Source: Styela clava
Lineage: Eukaryota; Chordata; Ascidiacea; Stolidobranchia; Styelidae
Reading direction: 5' to 3'
Assembly: GCF_964204865.1 (NCBI RefSeq)
Contig: NC_135256.1
Span: 21,790,703-21,854,702 of the forward strand
DNA: 64,000 bases
The notes under the pieces are model-generated. The model was not told the origin of the DNA and searched no databases. It was given only the letters and a program-made list of their open reading frames with translations. Below, one piece after another: positions 1 through 18,610 of this stretch. Numbering within the stretch: position 1 is the first letter of the stretch; each line of letters starts with the position of its first letter. Position numbers and translations under genes: made by a program.

Positions 1-345
1 AACTTTTTTGTTGCTATTAGCAGTAATTTTGTTTAGTTCTTTGTAATTGGCATCCAGTTCGTCAATTTTTTTTCGAAATAAAATCTTAGCTTTTTTAATC
101 TCTCCTGCTTCATTTTTGATCACACCGATTGAAGATAATTGAGTTTTTACTTCCTTCAATGATTCGTCCACAGATGATAATTATTTATAGATGCCAATGC
201 TGGTAGGAATAGTTGAGGAGATATCAAGAGCTCGATTATTATTTCGACTCTTAGGAGTTTTCAAAACTGTGCTGTCAAGTCGGAGATGGTGCTCTCCGTT
301 GGTTTGGCTACTATGGAAAAACTACTATATACTGCAAAACTTATT
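1..345 (-). pseudogene. LINE-like ORF fragment with coiled coil, broken
   Basis: On the minus strand a frame stays open from the window edge to about position 180. It encodes a Lys/Glu-rich amphipathic stretch that looks like a coiled coil (ending DANYKELNKI). The same frame continues upstream to about 330 after one in-frame TAA near 185-187. The composition recalls the ORF1 protein of L1/Tx1-type LINEs, and LINE pieces occur elsewhere in the window. No diagnostic motif is visible, so this could also be an exon of an ordinary coiled-coil gene cut by the window edge, with the stop marking an intron boundary. Confidence 0.35.
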
Positions 346-364
346 TAACAGCGAATAAGGATTC

Positions 365-600
365 ATCCCTCGGTGCCGGGTGTGAGCATCGTGCTAAACG
401 TTAGGAATATGCTCGCCACCGCACCTCTGCCTACCTTTACGTGCTGGGGTTCGCACCCCGCCGTGAGATGGAGCACGTAACTGACTAACCAATACCATAC
501 CAGACATGAACTGGTAACCAGACGGGCGCCCGGGGTTTGTCATACGATTAAGTAGTCTTTTCTCTTTTTTTGGGGGATAAATATATAAATCCTATTCTAG
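365..600 (+). mobile_element. tRNA-derived SINE, copy 1 (diverged)
   Basis: The head (GCATCGTGCTAAACGTTAGG), the body around the words CTGACTAACCAATACC, and the tail GGGGGATAAATATATAAATCC match the better preserved copies at 26728-27137 and 61737-62067. This is the most diverged of the three and has a large internal deletion. Confidence 0.6.
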
Positions 601-1725
601 TTGCGTCTACTGATGGAACCAGTAGTTAGTGTGGTTCTGAAGGTTACAAAAAATAAATCAGACGTAATATCCTTTGTCAGCGATAATGCAACACCAGACC
701 TTGTTGATATATGTGTAGCCTATGTTTTGAAAGTAGCAAATCATTGTTTCATGGTAAATAAATTCCAATTTGGTTTATTGTTTTTTCACTGTTTGGAAGA
801 ATTTTCATTATCTCTTCGTAAAGCTTTCCACATATACCTAAAATATCAGTATTTTGTTCTAACAAATTTCTTTTCACACGTGGAAAAATTTTGTCATTGA
901 ATTTAACCGATTTTGGCAAGCGAACCGAAAATTGCATACCCATACTCGACAATTTCAGGTGCAAATATTGGTATACTAACTTACACTCAAACAATTCTGT
1001 ATGAGATCCAAGGGCCGATGATATCGATATATTTTAGTCGATATCGAGAAAATGGCTAAATGTAGACCGATATGTTTAGCTTTTTAATCTGACACGGAAT
1101 TTTTTAAAAAATAATTTAGAATATGGAGATTGAACTTATATTTTGTTTGGAGGGATCGTGTTAGCGGTATTGGTCTCGTTGACACTGGAGTAGGATTCTA
1201 ATCTGTTTTAGCCATTTATCAGCCAAACTAGCTCAAATAATTTGGCTATTTTCGCTTTCAAATCAATTATTATATTGCCATTTTTATCTTATATGGTTAT
1301 TACGAAGAAATATATCAATCGATTATTAGCAGATTTTTCAATGTGTAGGTTATAGAGGGGAGTTTTCAAATTTAGGGGATGGCAGATATTTTTTTATTAG
1401 TGATAAAACTATCTGCAAATTATAAAAATGTGGTATGTATTTGACCGATCATCTTCACCCGCATATTAGCCAGTTCCCTGGATATTCAAACACATTTACG
1501 TCAAGAATTAAAAGATGGTATGAATGAACAAACATACATGACACCTGAAAATTAGAGCGGGTGGGGGTCGATGTAAGGAAAACCCTGGTCGTTGCACAAC
1601 GCATCTGAATCAATTCAGGTGCTCCAGAAGTATGCGCACAACCTGAATCCTAACCGGTACACACATACTATGTTCAGGTTGTGAGCCATCTTGGTGCTAA
1701 ATCTGAAATAATGTTAACGGCGAAT
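601..1725. other. Unassigned intergenic DNA
   Basis: Overlapping frames of up to 99 codons exist on both strands at 601-994, but none has a recognisable domain, a splice context or a partner exon. The minus-strand frame (749-994) is Lys/Leu-rich and might be a fragment of a mobile-element protein. I see nothing else definite up to 1725. Confidence 0.3.
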
Positions 1726-1727
1726 AA

Positions 1728-2160
1728 CGCTCAGTTTTCTCGAATCTGGGCTATCGAAATGTCCGTAGAAGACTGAGCTTATAAATGTAGACAGTGCCGT
1801 CACTGCATTATGCCGCTATGAGTAATTGGATCTGGTGTATCTGAATATTGGTTTCCGACTCAAAACCAAAATAAGATGAGTCGGTCGTAGAACTCGGAAT
1901 TCAATCTACCATGGATCGAACACAATGACACACACTTAATATTGTGCATTGTTGCCTGAAGAACACATGGTACGGTATGTTAGTTTGTTGAAATCTACAA
2001 GCAAATTCACGTGCACCCAACGAAGACAGCCAATTGTATCATGTCGTACTCGTAATCATACCAACCACCGCGGATCACTATGCAAAGTATAACTCTTGTA
2101 AAGGGCCGGAGGATAACGTTCTCAGGGTCCGAGGAATACACAATCGTAGTTACATATAGC
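1728..2160 (-). repeat. Degenerate copy of rpl8 intron 2/exon 3 boundary
   Basis: This stretch matches 2760-3170 and, more partially, 6360-6550 (rpl8 intron 2). Shared words are TATCTGAATATTGGTTTCCG, TGTTGCCTGAAGAACACATGG and CCGGAGGATAACGTTCTCAG (the last in the two tandem copies). Its left edge carries the few bases that in the longer copy continue into an rpl8 exon 3 remnant. It is the outermost piece of the partial tandem duplication of the gene's 3' half. Confidence 0.65.
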
Positions 2161-2331
2161 ATTTTCTTTACTGCTGGCATTTGAAAACATGCACACGTTT
2201 AGTACACCATGTTACTTGCCAGGATCATAATTTTGAGCGCACATGCCAAACCCCTGCCCAGTTTTAAAAGTTCACAAATTCTTTTTCCCTTCGATTTCAA
2301 CGTATTTGGGTAGTTTTCAAATTCAATAAAT

Positions 2332-2487
2332 TCACTCTTTATCAATGACCATCCTTGTTCCTCTGACTCTACCAGTACGTCTGACAGCAATAAGACCAAC
2401 CTTCGCACCAGGTGAAGCATCACGACGCACAATTGATGGGGAACCAATATGTTGATGGTTACCACCACCGTGAGGATGCTCAACAGG
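2332..2487 (-). pseudogene. rpl8: Duplicated last exon of rpl8, degenerating
   Basis: This is a second full-length copy of the rpl8 terminal coding exon. It begins at an AG acceptor (2488-2489), runs 51 codons and ends in TGA at 2332-2334, like the copy at 3343-3498. It differs from that copy at three residues, Thr to Ile, Ala to Val and Thr to Met. Each change replaces a residue that human RPL8 shares with the other copy. Exon 4 is missing upstream of it, and only a shred of exon 3 remains (2731-2775). Direct splicing from the real exon 4 would still give an open protein. I therefore read it as a pseudo-exon, while noting that it could work as an alternative 3' exon. Confidence 0.75.
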
Positions 2488-2489
2488 CT

Positions 2490-3170
2490 GTAAGTAGATT
2501 AAGTAGCAGTTAATAAAATGTTTTAACTAATTTGGACTCAGTGACGAAACTTGTTCTCATCCATGAATCATAAACAGCCTCTTAAATCGTCAAAATGATT
2601 AAGTTGATAGAAATAATCCTTTTCATGGATAAGAAGGGCGCCTGAAAAGTTATTTAGAGCACAAAAATGCAGATTTTTTTATGATCATCATTAGCAAACA
2701 ATTCACATAAGAATGTATGATGTATCCATACTTACGAGAACATGGTCGTCAGATGGAATGAGTTTTCTCGAATCTGGGCTATCAAAATGTCCATAGAAGA
2801 CTGAGCTTATGTAGACAGCGCCGTCATCGCATTCTGCCGCTATGAGTAATTTCAATTAATTGGATTCGATGTATCTGAATATTGGTTTCCGACTCAAAAC
2901 CAAAATGAGTCTGTCTAGAATTCAATCTACCATGGATCGAACACAATGACACACACTTGATATTGTGCATTGTTGCCTGAAGAACACATGGTTCGGTATG
3001 TTAATTTGTTTAAATCTACACGCAATTTCATGCGCACCAAACGAAGACAGTCAATTGTATCATGTCATAATCACAACAAACACCGCGGATTAAACTCTGT
3101 AAAAGGCCGGAGGATAACGTTCTCAGGGTCAGAGGAATACACTAACAATCGTAGTTACGTATAGCATTTT
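2490..3170 (-). repeat. rpl8 partial duplicate: intron 4, exon 3 remnant, intron 2 sequence
   Basis: Positions 2490-2720 copy the intron after exon 4 (3500-3730). At 2731-2775 the sequence jumps to a remnant of the exon 3 donor end (compare 6088-6130), with a GTAAGT-type donor still present. It then jumps past the deleted exon body to intron 2-like sequence up to 3170 (compare 6311-6550). Read along the transcript, this gives intron 2, exon 3 stub and exon 5 copy, so exon 4 and most of exon 3 were lost after duplication. Confidence 0.7.
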
Positions 3171-3342
3171 CCTCACTGCTGGCATTTGAAAACATGTACG
3201 TGGTTAGTACCCCGATGTTGCTTGCCAGGATCATAATTATGAGCACACCTGCCAAACCATTAAAACCCCAGCCCAGTATTAAAAAGTTCACGTTTTTCCC
3301 TTCAATTTCGATGTATTTGGGTAGATTTCAAATTCAATAAAT

Positions 3343-10730
<7,388 letters not shown>

Positions 10731-10904
10731 ATTCGGAGTCAAGCCTGAAACAATAGAACAAACGATCAATTGACAAATCAGATTGCTTAAATAACATGTA
10801 ATTATAGTTGATCAAACTTTTGTACCGCTATTTTAAATACTAAATATCAACTAAAAGGCCGATTTCACAAGATAAAATAGTAGCGCAAAATCCGAACAAC
10901 CAAC

Positions 10905-10925
10905 CTCAAATCAGCGAAGAAAAAG
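10905..10925 (-). promoter_or_regulatory. Predicted 5'TOP leader exon of rpl8
   Basis: On the minus strand CTTTTTCTTCGCTGATTTGAG is followed by a GTTGGT donor. A start at C followed by a pyrimidine run is the 5'TOP signature of ribosomal protein mRNAs, which places them under mTOR/LARP1 translational control. The leader would splice to the acceptor 16 bases upstream of the rpl8 ATG. The start site is inferred from sequence only. If the animal trans-splices leaders, the acceptor could be used that way instead. Confidence 0.5.
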
Positions 10926-11594
10926 ACCGATCGAACGTATTGATGAGCTGAGAGCGCCTTGGATACGCATGAATGAATTTGTGGAATATCGGTATAAGTT
11001 TACAGTATTCACATCGCACAATGAGCTCAATACAAAATGAAAAACAAAAATAAAATATAATAAAAAGACATATAAAAGTACAAAAAACTTATTCGTAGTT
11101 CAAAACACGTATATTATGAAAATCATATAATTTTTATCTCGGCCTTTGACACTACCCGTTTTCTTCAGAAAACATCTACTTCCTTGTTTATTTTGCCACC
11201 ATACCCAATCAGCAATGAGTAAACAATGACATGCCAATTGTAAGTTATGAGGCCGCTTGGACACTTCTGTTGCTCCGACAAATATTCAAGCATGGTTGTA
11301 AACATTGCCTCGTTATTGTGGTTTCGAGTATTATATGTCAGTTTTCCGTTGTGTTTTCAAAAAATAGCCGTAAATTAAATTAGTTAATTGTCATGATGTT
11401 TACTGATGAAGTAAAAAATAACGCTATTTTATCGTCAGCGTCACAGTATCGCGGTCAAATCTATTTTATCAGATTAGTTGCAATAATCAAAAATTAGTCT
11501 CGCAAACGTTGACATATACTAGGCAAAAATTATCTATTAATACCTTTAAGCGGTACATGGTTGAATAATTTTGATAAAAATGATGGCTTCCAAC
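10926..11594. other. Upstream region of rpl8
   Basis: This is about 670 bp of AT-rich DNA directly upstream of the predicted rpl8 TOP start. It should contain the promoter. I could not identify a TATA box or other firm element, and there is no coding signal. Confidence 0.3.
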
Positions 11595-11775
11595 CAGTGG
11601 CGGGATTCAAACTTTTTGTCATCCGGTTCTTTCACGAAAGTCATATATTTCAGCCGGTTCTGTTACAAACAGAACATTGACAGTAACCAGTAATGCTAAC
11701 CAGTTCGCTGATCTCATAAAATTCGATTCGATTCTGAAATCACAAGGTATTCGAAAATGCCCAGCCCTACCTACC
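11595..11775. mobile_element. Fused hAT end fragments
   Basis: It begins with a hAT-type end (CAGTGGCGGGATTCAAACTT followed by CCGGTTC words). At 11715-11772 it runs into the reverse complement of one end of the 58488-58915 element (words GATTCTGAAATCACAAGG and AAAATGCCCAGCCCTA). Neither piece is complete. Confidence 0.5.
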
Positions 11776-11909
11776 AGTTATTTGTGTATTTGATATTATA
11801 TATCTGGAGTAATAAACTTTGTTACTTGTAATTTTCTCAAGTATTGCGGTCTTCACTGTGATATCTATAACTTTTCGTTAGTGTTTTTCATATAGAATAT
11901 ACCTTAGAG

Positions 11910-12579
11910 CAGGGATGGCGAACCTTTTTCAATGAATGGGTCAAAAATTATATTTTTATCGCGGAACAGAAGAGAGTGGGTCACAGATATATGATCAATG
12001 TTTGTATCTATCAGAATTACTGAAACAAATCTTTTAGGCTTCTGTTGGTGTAGTTTAAGGCTTTACTTATGCATCACTTCTATCAGGGACTTTTTATGGC
12101 TCTCGATTTTATGAAATTAGAGTACAAAAACACGCATATGAATTATCAAAAACGTTTAGGATGATGCGGTAAATTATTTTACGGTTTCAAAGAGTTTAGA
12201 GAGAATCCCACCCTGACAGTGTTCTATTTTTCGATCAACTTTAAACCTCATTAAGGCACTTTTACACTGCCTCATTGTTATTTCAGATATCTAGGCTTTT
12301 ATTTTAAGTCAGACATGCGTCCAAGATTAGGGGTTTTGAAAATTACCATACCGGCTCGAAATTAACAATTTGAATATGAGCTCTCGCGGCCCTGACTGCC
12401 CAACTGACGGTAGATTATAATAGTTTAGGTATTGTTAAATTAATTTAAGGCCGGTTTTATCAATTTTTATCATTGATATGTTAGCATTTTTATTATTATT
12501 TTATTCGTGCCTTGGTGGGTCACGAATAAAACGCAGTGGGTCACTTTGTGACCTGCGGGTCAGTGGTTCGCCATTCCTG
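11910..12579. mobile_element. hAT MITE (8-bp TSD)
   Basis: The termini CAGGGATGGCGAACCTTTTT and GTGGTTCGCCATTCCTG are flanked by exact CCTTAGAG (11902-11909 and 12580-12587). Subterminal words GGGTCACTTTGTGACC are typical of this hAT group. No open frame. A relative lies at 27547-28264. Confidence 0.85.
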
Positions 12580-12587
12580 CCTTAGAG

Positions 12588-13210
12588 GTTGGTTATCACG
12601 GGTACATTTTTGTGGTGTATTTGATTCTATACTATTTTTAAGAGTTTTATTGTTCACCGCCTATACATAAAGTGAACTTTGTTCGCGAGACACGATCTTT
12701 AAAAAGGTAACCCAGCTCGAGAATTAGTAGGGTCCGCTAATGACTTATACTAGCGCATACTATTTTTTGTCTCCAATCAACTACATTTTAGACCTTACGT
12801 GGATTTGTGTGCTTTTCTGATTCTATACCTAGTCCTTTTGTTCTATTGTCGGTAAATCTATAGTATATACTATATTCAAATCTGCTGTGATAATTTTTTG
12901 AGTAGCTGAGGTGTAGTTGGTGGTTACTGCAGAATTCAGAGTGATGGTTCGGCCATCACTAAATAAGAAACAAGAAGAAAACTATGAATCAAATTTGCTC
13001 AGCTAAGCTTGCTGATGTCCCCATGGAAACCTCTAATTTGAAGTGACTGTTTCAGCCTGAAAATAATGCCGAAGTCCATGCAAATCCCTGCCTCTAACCC
13101 GATCTAATGTACCCATGGCACTAAAAGAAGACCTCTAATTTGGAGCGAACGTTAGAGCCTGAAAATTATTATGAAGTCCATGCAAACCTCTTTTCAACAG
13201 TCTAAAAACA
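12588..13210. repeat. Intergenic, with a ~102-bp tandem pair
   Basis: The block beginning CCTCTAATTTGAAGTGAC (about 13030) recurs at about 13132 as CCTCTAATTTGGAGCGAA and includes GAAGTCCATGCAAA in both. The rest of the interval shows nothing recognisable. Confidence 0.5.
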
Positions 13211-13218
13211 ACAACACC

Positions 13219-13805
13219 CATAGGCGTAGCCAGGGGGGAGGGGGGGGGGGCCAGAGGGGCCATGCCCCCCCCCCCCCCCAAAATTTTCAAGAATTCCATT
13301 CCTAATCCACCAGTTTTGTGGCATCTTGTCTCGTCAAGCGTGTACACCGCAATACAGATCGTTATGACGCTACTAGCAACCACCGTTGAGGCTGAGCGGT
13401 CTTTCTCATGCATGAAACGGGTAAAGACATGGCTGCGCTCATCAATGACGTCCAATCGCCTTTCTGATTTGTGTGTGCTTCACTGTCACCGTGAAATGGT
13501 CATCGAGGAGAAAATTAATCGAGTTGTGTCGAGCATAGTTGGCGGGAAGCGAAGGATGGACTTTTAATTGGGGCGATGTATTTTACTTATTCAAATTGCG
13601 TTGTTAATATTTGTTGTTTCAAATAAAAAAATTGTTTATTAATGGATTTTGTATTCACAAAAATCCAGCTGAGTAATTGAATCAGTTTGCTTGGTGACCA
13701 ACTGTTGTTGTTTTGCGCTTGAAGAACGGTGTTTTAAACCCAATATAATTTCTAAAATTTTCAAATTTGGCCCCCCCCCAAAATTTTGGGCTGGCTACGC
13801 CACTG
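13219..13805. mobile_element. Internally deleted hAT element with transposase tail (8-bp TSD)
   Basis: The ends CATAGGCGTAGCCAGGGG and CTGGCTACGCCACTG are flanked by exact ACAACACC (13211-13218 and 13806-13813). The plus-strand frame 13316-13567 encodes the hAT C-terminal dimerisation region, seen in TVEAERSFSCMKRVKTWLRS followed by a SNRLSDLCVLHCH segment and a stop. Everything N-terminal of that is gone, including the catalytic DDE region. Long poly-G and poly-C runs near the ends could be sequencing-fragile. Confidence 0.88.
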
Positions 13806-13813
13806 ACAACACC

Positions 13814-15500
13814 TGATGCAATTTATCAAAACCAGTTTCATTGGATACGGGGTGGACCTATTGATCGTTTGGTTGTTAATATGTTGTTGTTATTGTTGGT
13901 ATTTTTCTTTCTGTCGTTATGGAAAAATCGCTTTTCTCTTTTATTACTGAACCAATTGCTTTGAAATTTTCAGTGGTTGAAGATTGTATTTTTTGCTAGA
14001 AGAATATTATCCATTTTGAATATTTCTGTGATCTTTATAAAAAAAATTTTTTTTTAAGCGCTATGACGTCTTCAAAACACCTGTGTTGGGGTGTGCACCT
14101 TGATTCCGCGGTTCCGCGGAGACATATCAACGGATGTCGTGCCCGGCGAATGTCGACGGATGTCGTGCCCAGCGAATGTCAGCGCATCTCGTGCTTAGCT
14201 AAAGGGAGAAGTTTTCATGGGTAATTGTAGACTGCCGTATCTGGTAATACAAAAGTGAGTCGGAACAGTTGGTATTTCAATTTACGTTGAAACTGAATGA
14301 TGAAAAATGGATCATCGTCACAGGACCTAGAAAAGCTATGACTGTCCCTGTAGTCGAGTTGTCCACCCCCCGATACGGCTAATGGTAAGTTACTGCATAC
14401 GATTTTTGGGGAACTGATGATAAAATTTTGTCCTCCGTGTCCACATATTTGCGCTTTGCTCTCTTGTTTATATAACTATTTTCTGGTCTGTGACAATTCA
14501 CCAAGTTACGATTACAAGTTTTCATCATATGTAATTAATTCATGTCAATGAATGTTTCCACACAAATCTTCATCAATTGATGCCCCGTGATATGAATATT
14601 GCATTGATCTTTAAAGGGCAGTTTTGTCATTCCAAGTATTTCACTCTGTATGCGCATCCACGACTATGGATGAACCCAAACGTTTCGCTTATCCTGGAAA
14701 AAATACTGGATTGGACTGGGAAAATTATGCATACTCCAACATCATTCAACAAATGATCCGTTCAAAGTCTACCGGTTTGTGACAGCTGGACTGTGTTGTT
14801 GATAGCAGTTCGAACTGGAAAACATATGGATCGTTTTGTTATTATGTTGATCTTGTTAGTATTTTCCATTTTTTTGTTATAGACCGTGAGACGAGCCCTG
14901 AAAAATGCCTAGAAAGGGAGTTTCGTAGAGCACATCTAAAAACTAAATTAATTCTTGAGTGAAAATGAACACACTGAACACATTACAGCCTATTCCCACT
15001 AACGAAAGTTGCACATGTTCTTTAAGACGTGCTTCAAAATGCAAAAATTTTGTTTAAGGGGATTCCCCGAATATCAATAACCATAGGTTTACAACCCCAC
15101 AGCATGAAAAGTTGCATTCATTTTATAGAAGGGACTTTTCAGAAAATCAATATCCATAGGTTTACAACAACACAGCATAAGAACTATGCAATTCAAGAGT
15201 TCTGCTGCGCACTAACACAAATGTTTTTCTGAAACGTTTCGTCCAAAATCAGACTTCCTCAGTAAAGCAGTTTACAACAAAAAACGGCGGCATAAGCAGT
15301 TGCATTTATTTTATAGAAGCTATCAAACCCATATCTTTTTATGCAATGAAGTCACAAATTAACATTGTGAGCAAAAAACACAAATAAATCAGCTATATTT
15401 CTCACTGAGAAATTTACACGGAAAAGTCAAGAAAATTTAATGAATACAGTATGTGCATAACATAGTGAAAAGAAATATCACAATTAATCATTTTTCAGGG
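13814..15500. other. Intergenic DNA with short local repeats
   Basis: At 14133-14200 a ~27-bp unit containing GGATGTCGTGCCCRGCGAATGTC repeats about three times, imperfectly. At 15050-15190 a ~70-bp unit with CATAGGTTTACAACMMCACAGCAT occurs twice. No coding region is supported. Confidence 0.45.
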
Positions 15501-15599
15501 CTGTGTATTTGAAACAAAGGCAATATTATTCATAGAAACAAGACTTTCGATACTAACAGATGTCTGAGAAAAAACTGATAAATGATATCTATTAAATTA

Positions 15600-16110
15600 A
15601 CTTCAATATCTAATTCACTCTCCTCTGAACTGCTTCCAAAATCCTCATTCTCGAAAATCAACTTTTTCTCTGCAAGCGTACTGTGGTTTTTGCAGTTGAT
15701 ACAAAATTCTGTGCAATTTAGGTTGTTTTTGGCACACGTGCATAGATTATTTTGACAATGAACACCCATTTTTCTTACACTTTGTCAACTCATGAACTGA
15801 TTTGGGGGTTAGAAGTAGAACCATCAATTTAACCCATAGAACACCATCATCAAAAACCCATGCATGGCCAATAAGTGGGGTAATAATCGACTTTGGTTCT
15901 AGGCAACAGTGATGAATTGCTATTTGGTAATTTGCCCTCATAACATGCTTCTTTAGTGAATCATTGTTGGATGGAAGAGTATAATCCATATTTTTGCCAG
16001 TTTTGAAAAGACGTGCCCTGGTATAGCCGAATTTACATTCTTCATATTCTCTCCATACAGTGAACAAACAAATTCCTCAGCTTTACTTATTACTGCCTCG
16101 TTAACATCAA
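15600..16110 (-). pseudogene. Remnant of a mobile-element-associated protein with Cys-rich tail
   Basis: Read on the minus strand with two frame shifts, the conceptual protein runs AEEFVCSLYG, then NNDSLKKHVMRANYQIAI, GHAWVFDDG and a Cys-rich tail (CTCAKNNLNC, CINCKNH). This order (FVC-LYG, DSL--H--RANYQ-A, GH-W, CXC-type Cys cluster) is one I recognise from a large group of uncharacterised proteins in invertebrates, often found with mobile elements. Breaks lie near 16040 and near 15765. It is not functional here. The family's biochemical role is unknown to me. Confidence 0.5.
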
Positions 16111-16425
16111 AAGATCTTCATAGTTGAGAAAGAAACTCAATGAATTTCGATTCCTCCAACATCAGTTTGATGGACAGTTTCAAGGGCTGATAAATGCCAA
16201 TGTATTACAATATAAATAGCCCATCTAAACTGTTTGCAACTGTTATGATTCTCATGTACCTTGACGATTTTCTTCCTCTTTGATTTCTTCTTCTTCATTT
16301 TATTCTTACAGGTATAGCGCTAATATATATCAGCAGCTATGATAGCCTGTGTTAGATTGAATTGATGGAACATTTTCGTTTTTGTTGTTGTTGTAGTACA
16401 GTATTTAAAATGAGAAAGAAAATCA

Positions 16426-16855
16426 CGGTCTTACTACTTACTGAATAGAGCGCGAAGTGCGCGAAGCAGCGTGGAAAAGAGGGAAACAGCGCAGAGGAAA
16501 GGGAACATTTTTTTTTCATTATTTATTAGCGTCCGTGAAATTTTAAACAATTTGATGGGAAACAGTATACAGTGGTAGGGAGTGATTACGAGTTTATATC
16601 AGTAAACTTCAACATCTTTAAATAACCTAACATGACGCAATATGAGCACACCAAAGAGCAAAATCAAAGAAATTTTGGAGCTCCAGACTCGTGAGCATTC
16701 CCTACTATTGTATACTATTTTCCATCAATTGTTAAAAATTTCACGGACGCTAATAAATAATGAAAGAAAAATGTTCCCATATATTTTGCGCTGTTTCGTG
16801 CTCTTCTGCGCTGTTTCGTGTTCTTCTGCGCTCTATTCAAGTAAGTAGTAAGACC
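16426..16855. mobile_element. Foldback element with 10-bp TSD, Mutator-like
   Basis: The two halves are long reverse complements (arms about 16427-16585 and 16692-16855), with a spacer of about 105 bp. Outer words are GGTCTTACTACTTACT and AGTAAGTAGTAAGACC. The flanks repeat AAGAAAATCA exactly (16416-16425 and 16856-16865). Very long arms plus a 9-11 bp duplication fit a Mutator-like foldback. A short CTGTTTCGTG repeat lies in the right arm. It has no coding capacity. Confidence 0.75.
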
Positions 16856-16865
16856 AAGAAAATCA

Positions 16866-18385
16866 TATTTAGAACAGCATGAGTGTTTTTCAACAAATAT
16901 AAAGACCACTAAATACTAACTAATACTTCCCATACATAATGCATTTTATCTAATGTACTACAGTCCTGCAGTGTTTGCATACTAGACTATATCTACACTG
17001 AATCTCGACAAATCACACAATCTGAATTGCCCTAATTTTTTGAAACATCAACTTTTAGCCTATAACTTGATACATGATTTCTCACCTCTCAATCGCTTCA
17101 TTTCATTCAACTCCTGCATAACTTATCATTGGAGCCCAGGTTCTTGTCGACTCTATGAATTTACACCAACTGATATGAGTAAAATTGGTTACTTTCTCCT
17201 CTTTCGCACAAACGTGCATTGCACAAACAAACGGTCATTGTTTTCTGAATCAAATATGCTGTACTAGCCTATATAGTAGTATAAGTCTGCTGAATGGTCA
17301 AGAATCAAAAGTAAGAATTCAGATACTCAAAAGTAGGAATGGGCAATATAAAATACCGAATCCGGAAGATTTGAATCCTTAGGACTCAGTTTCCGCATCT
17401 TCGTCGCCGTGCGACGAAATTTGTCTCGTGCGATTATACTTGTGTTTTCTCGCAAAGAGCCCGCAAACGCGTTTGCGTCAGATATCAAACACCGTAATCC
17501 CAGCTTGAATATTCAAAACGCGAGGACGGCGGTATTGCACCATTTTATTTATTATCATTGGTGCCGCCCGTCATCTTACAAGCGATTTTTCGATTGAAAC
17601 AATCTTAATTTTTTGGAATGGTGAAACATTCTTTGTTTTATACTAAATAACTTTTTGAGTTCTCCCGGAAAATGATGAGTACCCGACGTTAGATGATAAA
17701 ACATTATTTGCGATTAATTTAGATCAAATTTTACTTTTCACGACGCCCAGCTTCCGAAAATACGAAGGTATAGCGCAAAACATTGCGCTTTGTCACATTT
17801 ATTTTGCGCTCCCAATAAAATACATATATCTTGGATTTCGAGTCGCTGATGAATCCGTTCCTATCGCCCAAGCGCGACAAACGCCTGGTCGAGTGACGGG
17901 TGGTATTTTAGTCGACGATAAATTTAAAAAGTTGCGATGATAACTGGAAATTAAAATTTGGCAACAGATATGAATTTGTCTCAAGATGTTTTTTTTATGA
18001 GTTTTGCTCACAGAAGCAATCGTTTTCTGTAAAAGGCACAAGACATCCAAACAATATATTACGATATCATATCAGTCTGATAAACTACATCCTGTTTAGA
18101 CATCGACTACAGCCAGATAGCTGAGGACTATTCGAGCCATAATATCGCGTTGAAAGAATACCATGACGCACTCCTCAAGCATAACGAAAGAACTGGGTAA
18201 TATAGATAAACGAAAAAGGCGTGAGCGAACTATATTAAGTTAACTATGGTTTTATGCGATAGTGCTCAACTAAAATTGCTATCCATGGTGAGAATATACA
18301 AGTGTTTAATAGCTTACTTATACTCTTTAACACCTTCTTAGAATAACTTAACTTATATTAACTGAAAAAGACGATGGAAAGACTA
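16866..18385. other. Intergenic DNA, nothing recognised
   Basis: Short frames are present, but none has a domain, a partner exon or a repeat match that I could find within the window. Confidence 0.35.
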
Positions 18386-18610
18386 ATCAACTCAACGCAA
18401 AAGAAATTTTCAGAAAAAAAATATTTTTTACTAGCTGTGCCATTTCATTTTTGAAAAGGGACCAGAAACTTTGAAAAGATTCGTTGGGCAGACCATCGAT
18501 CCCGAGGGACTTATTATTTTCCATCGATCTAATGATATTCCAAATTTCGTGTTCGGTAATCAAGGATTTAAGATCTTCATTTTGATCTTTGGTTAATTTA
18601 GTTGTCGACA
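18386..18610 (-). pseudogene. LINE reverse transcriptase fragment (L1/Tx1-like)
   Basis: The minus-strand frame contains the RT fingers motif ENNKSLGIDGLPNESF preceded by HEIWNIIRSM, which is typical of L1-clade ORF2. It continues on the other side of an inserted element. At 20353-20415 the same strand reads VWQSKYTRNLHYQQKFLDN, the segment just N-terminal to RT. The fragment stops early after KNIFF, so the rest of RT is absent. Confidence 0.75.

Noticed and set aside
601-994. Overlapping 80-100-codon frames on both strands as a gene
   Set aside because: No domain, splice partner or repeat match; overlapping frames on opposite strands in AT-rich DNA are expected by chance.
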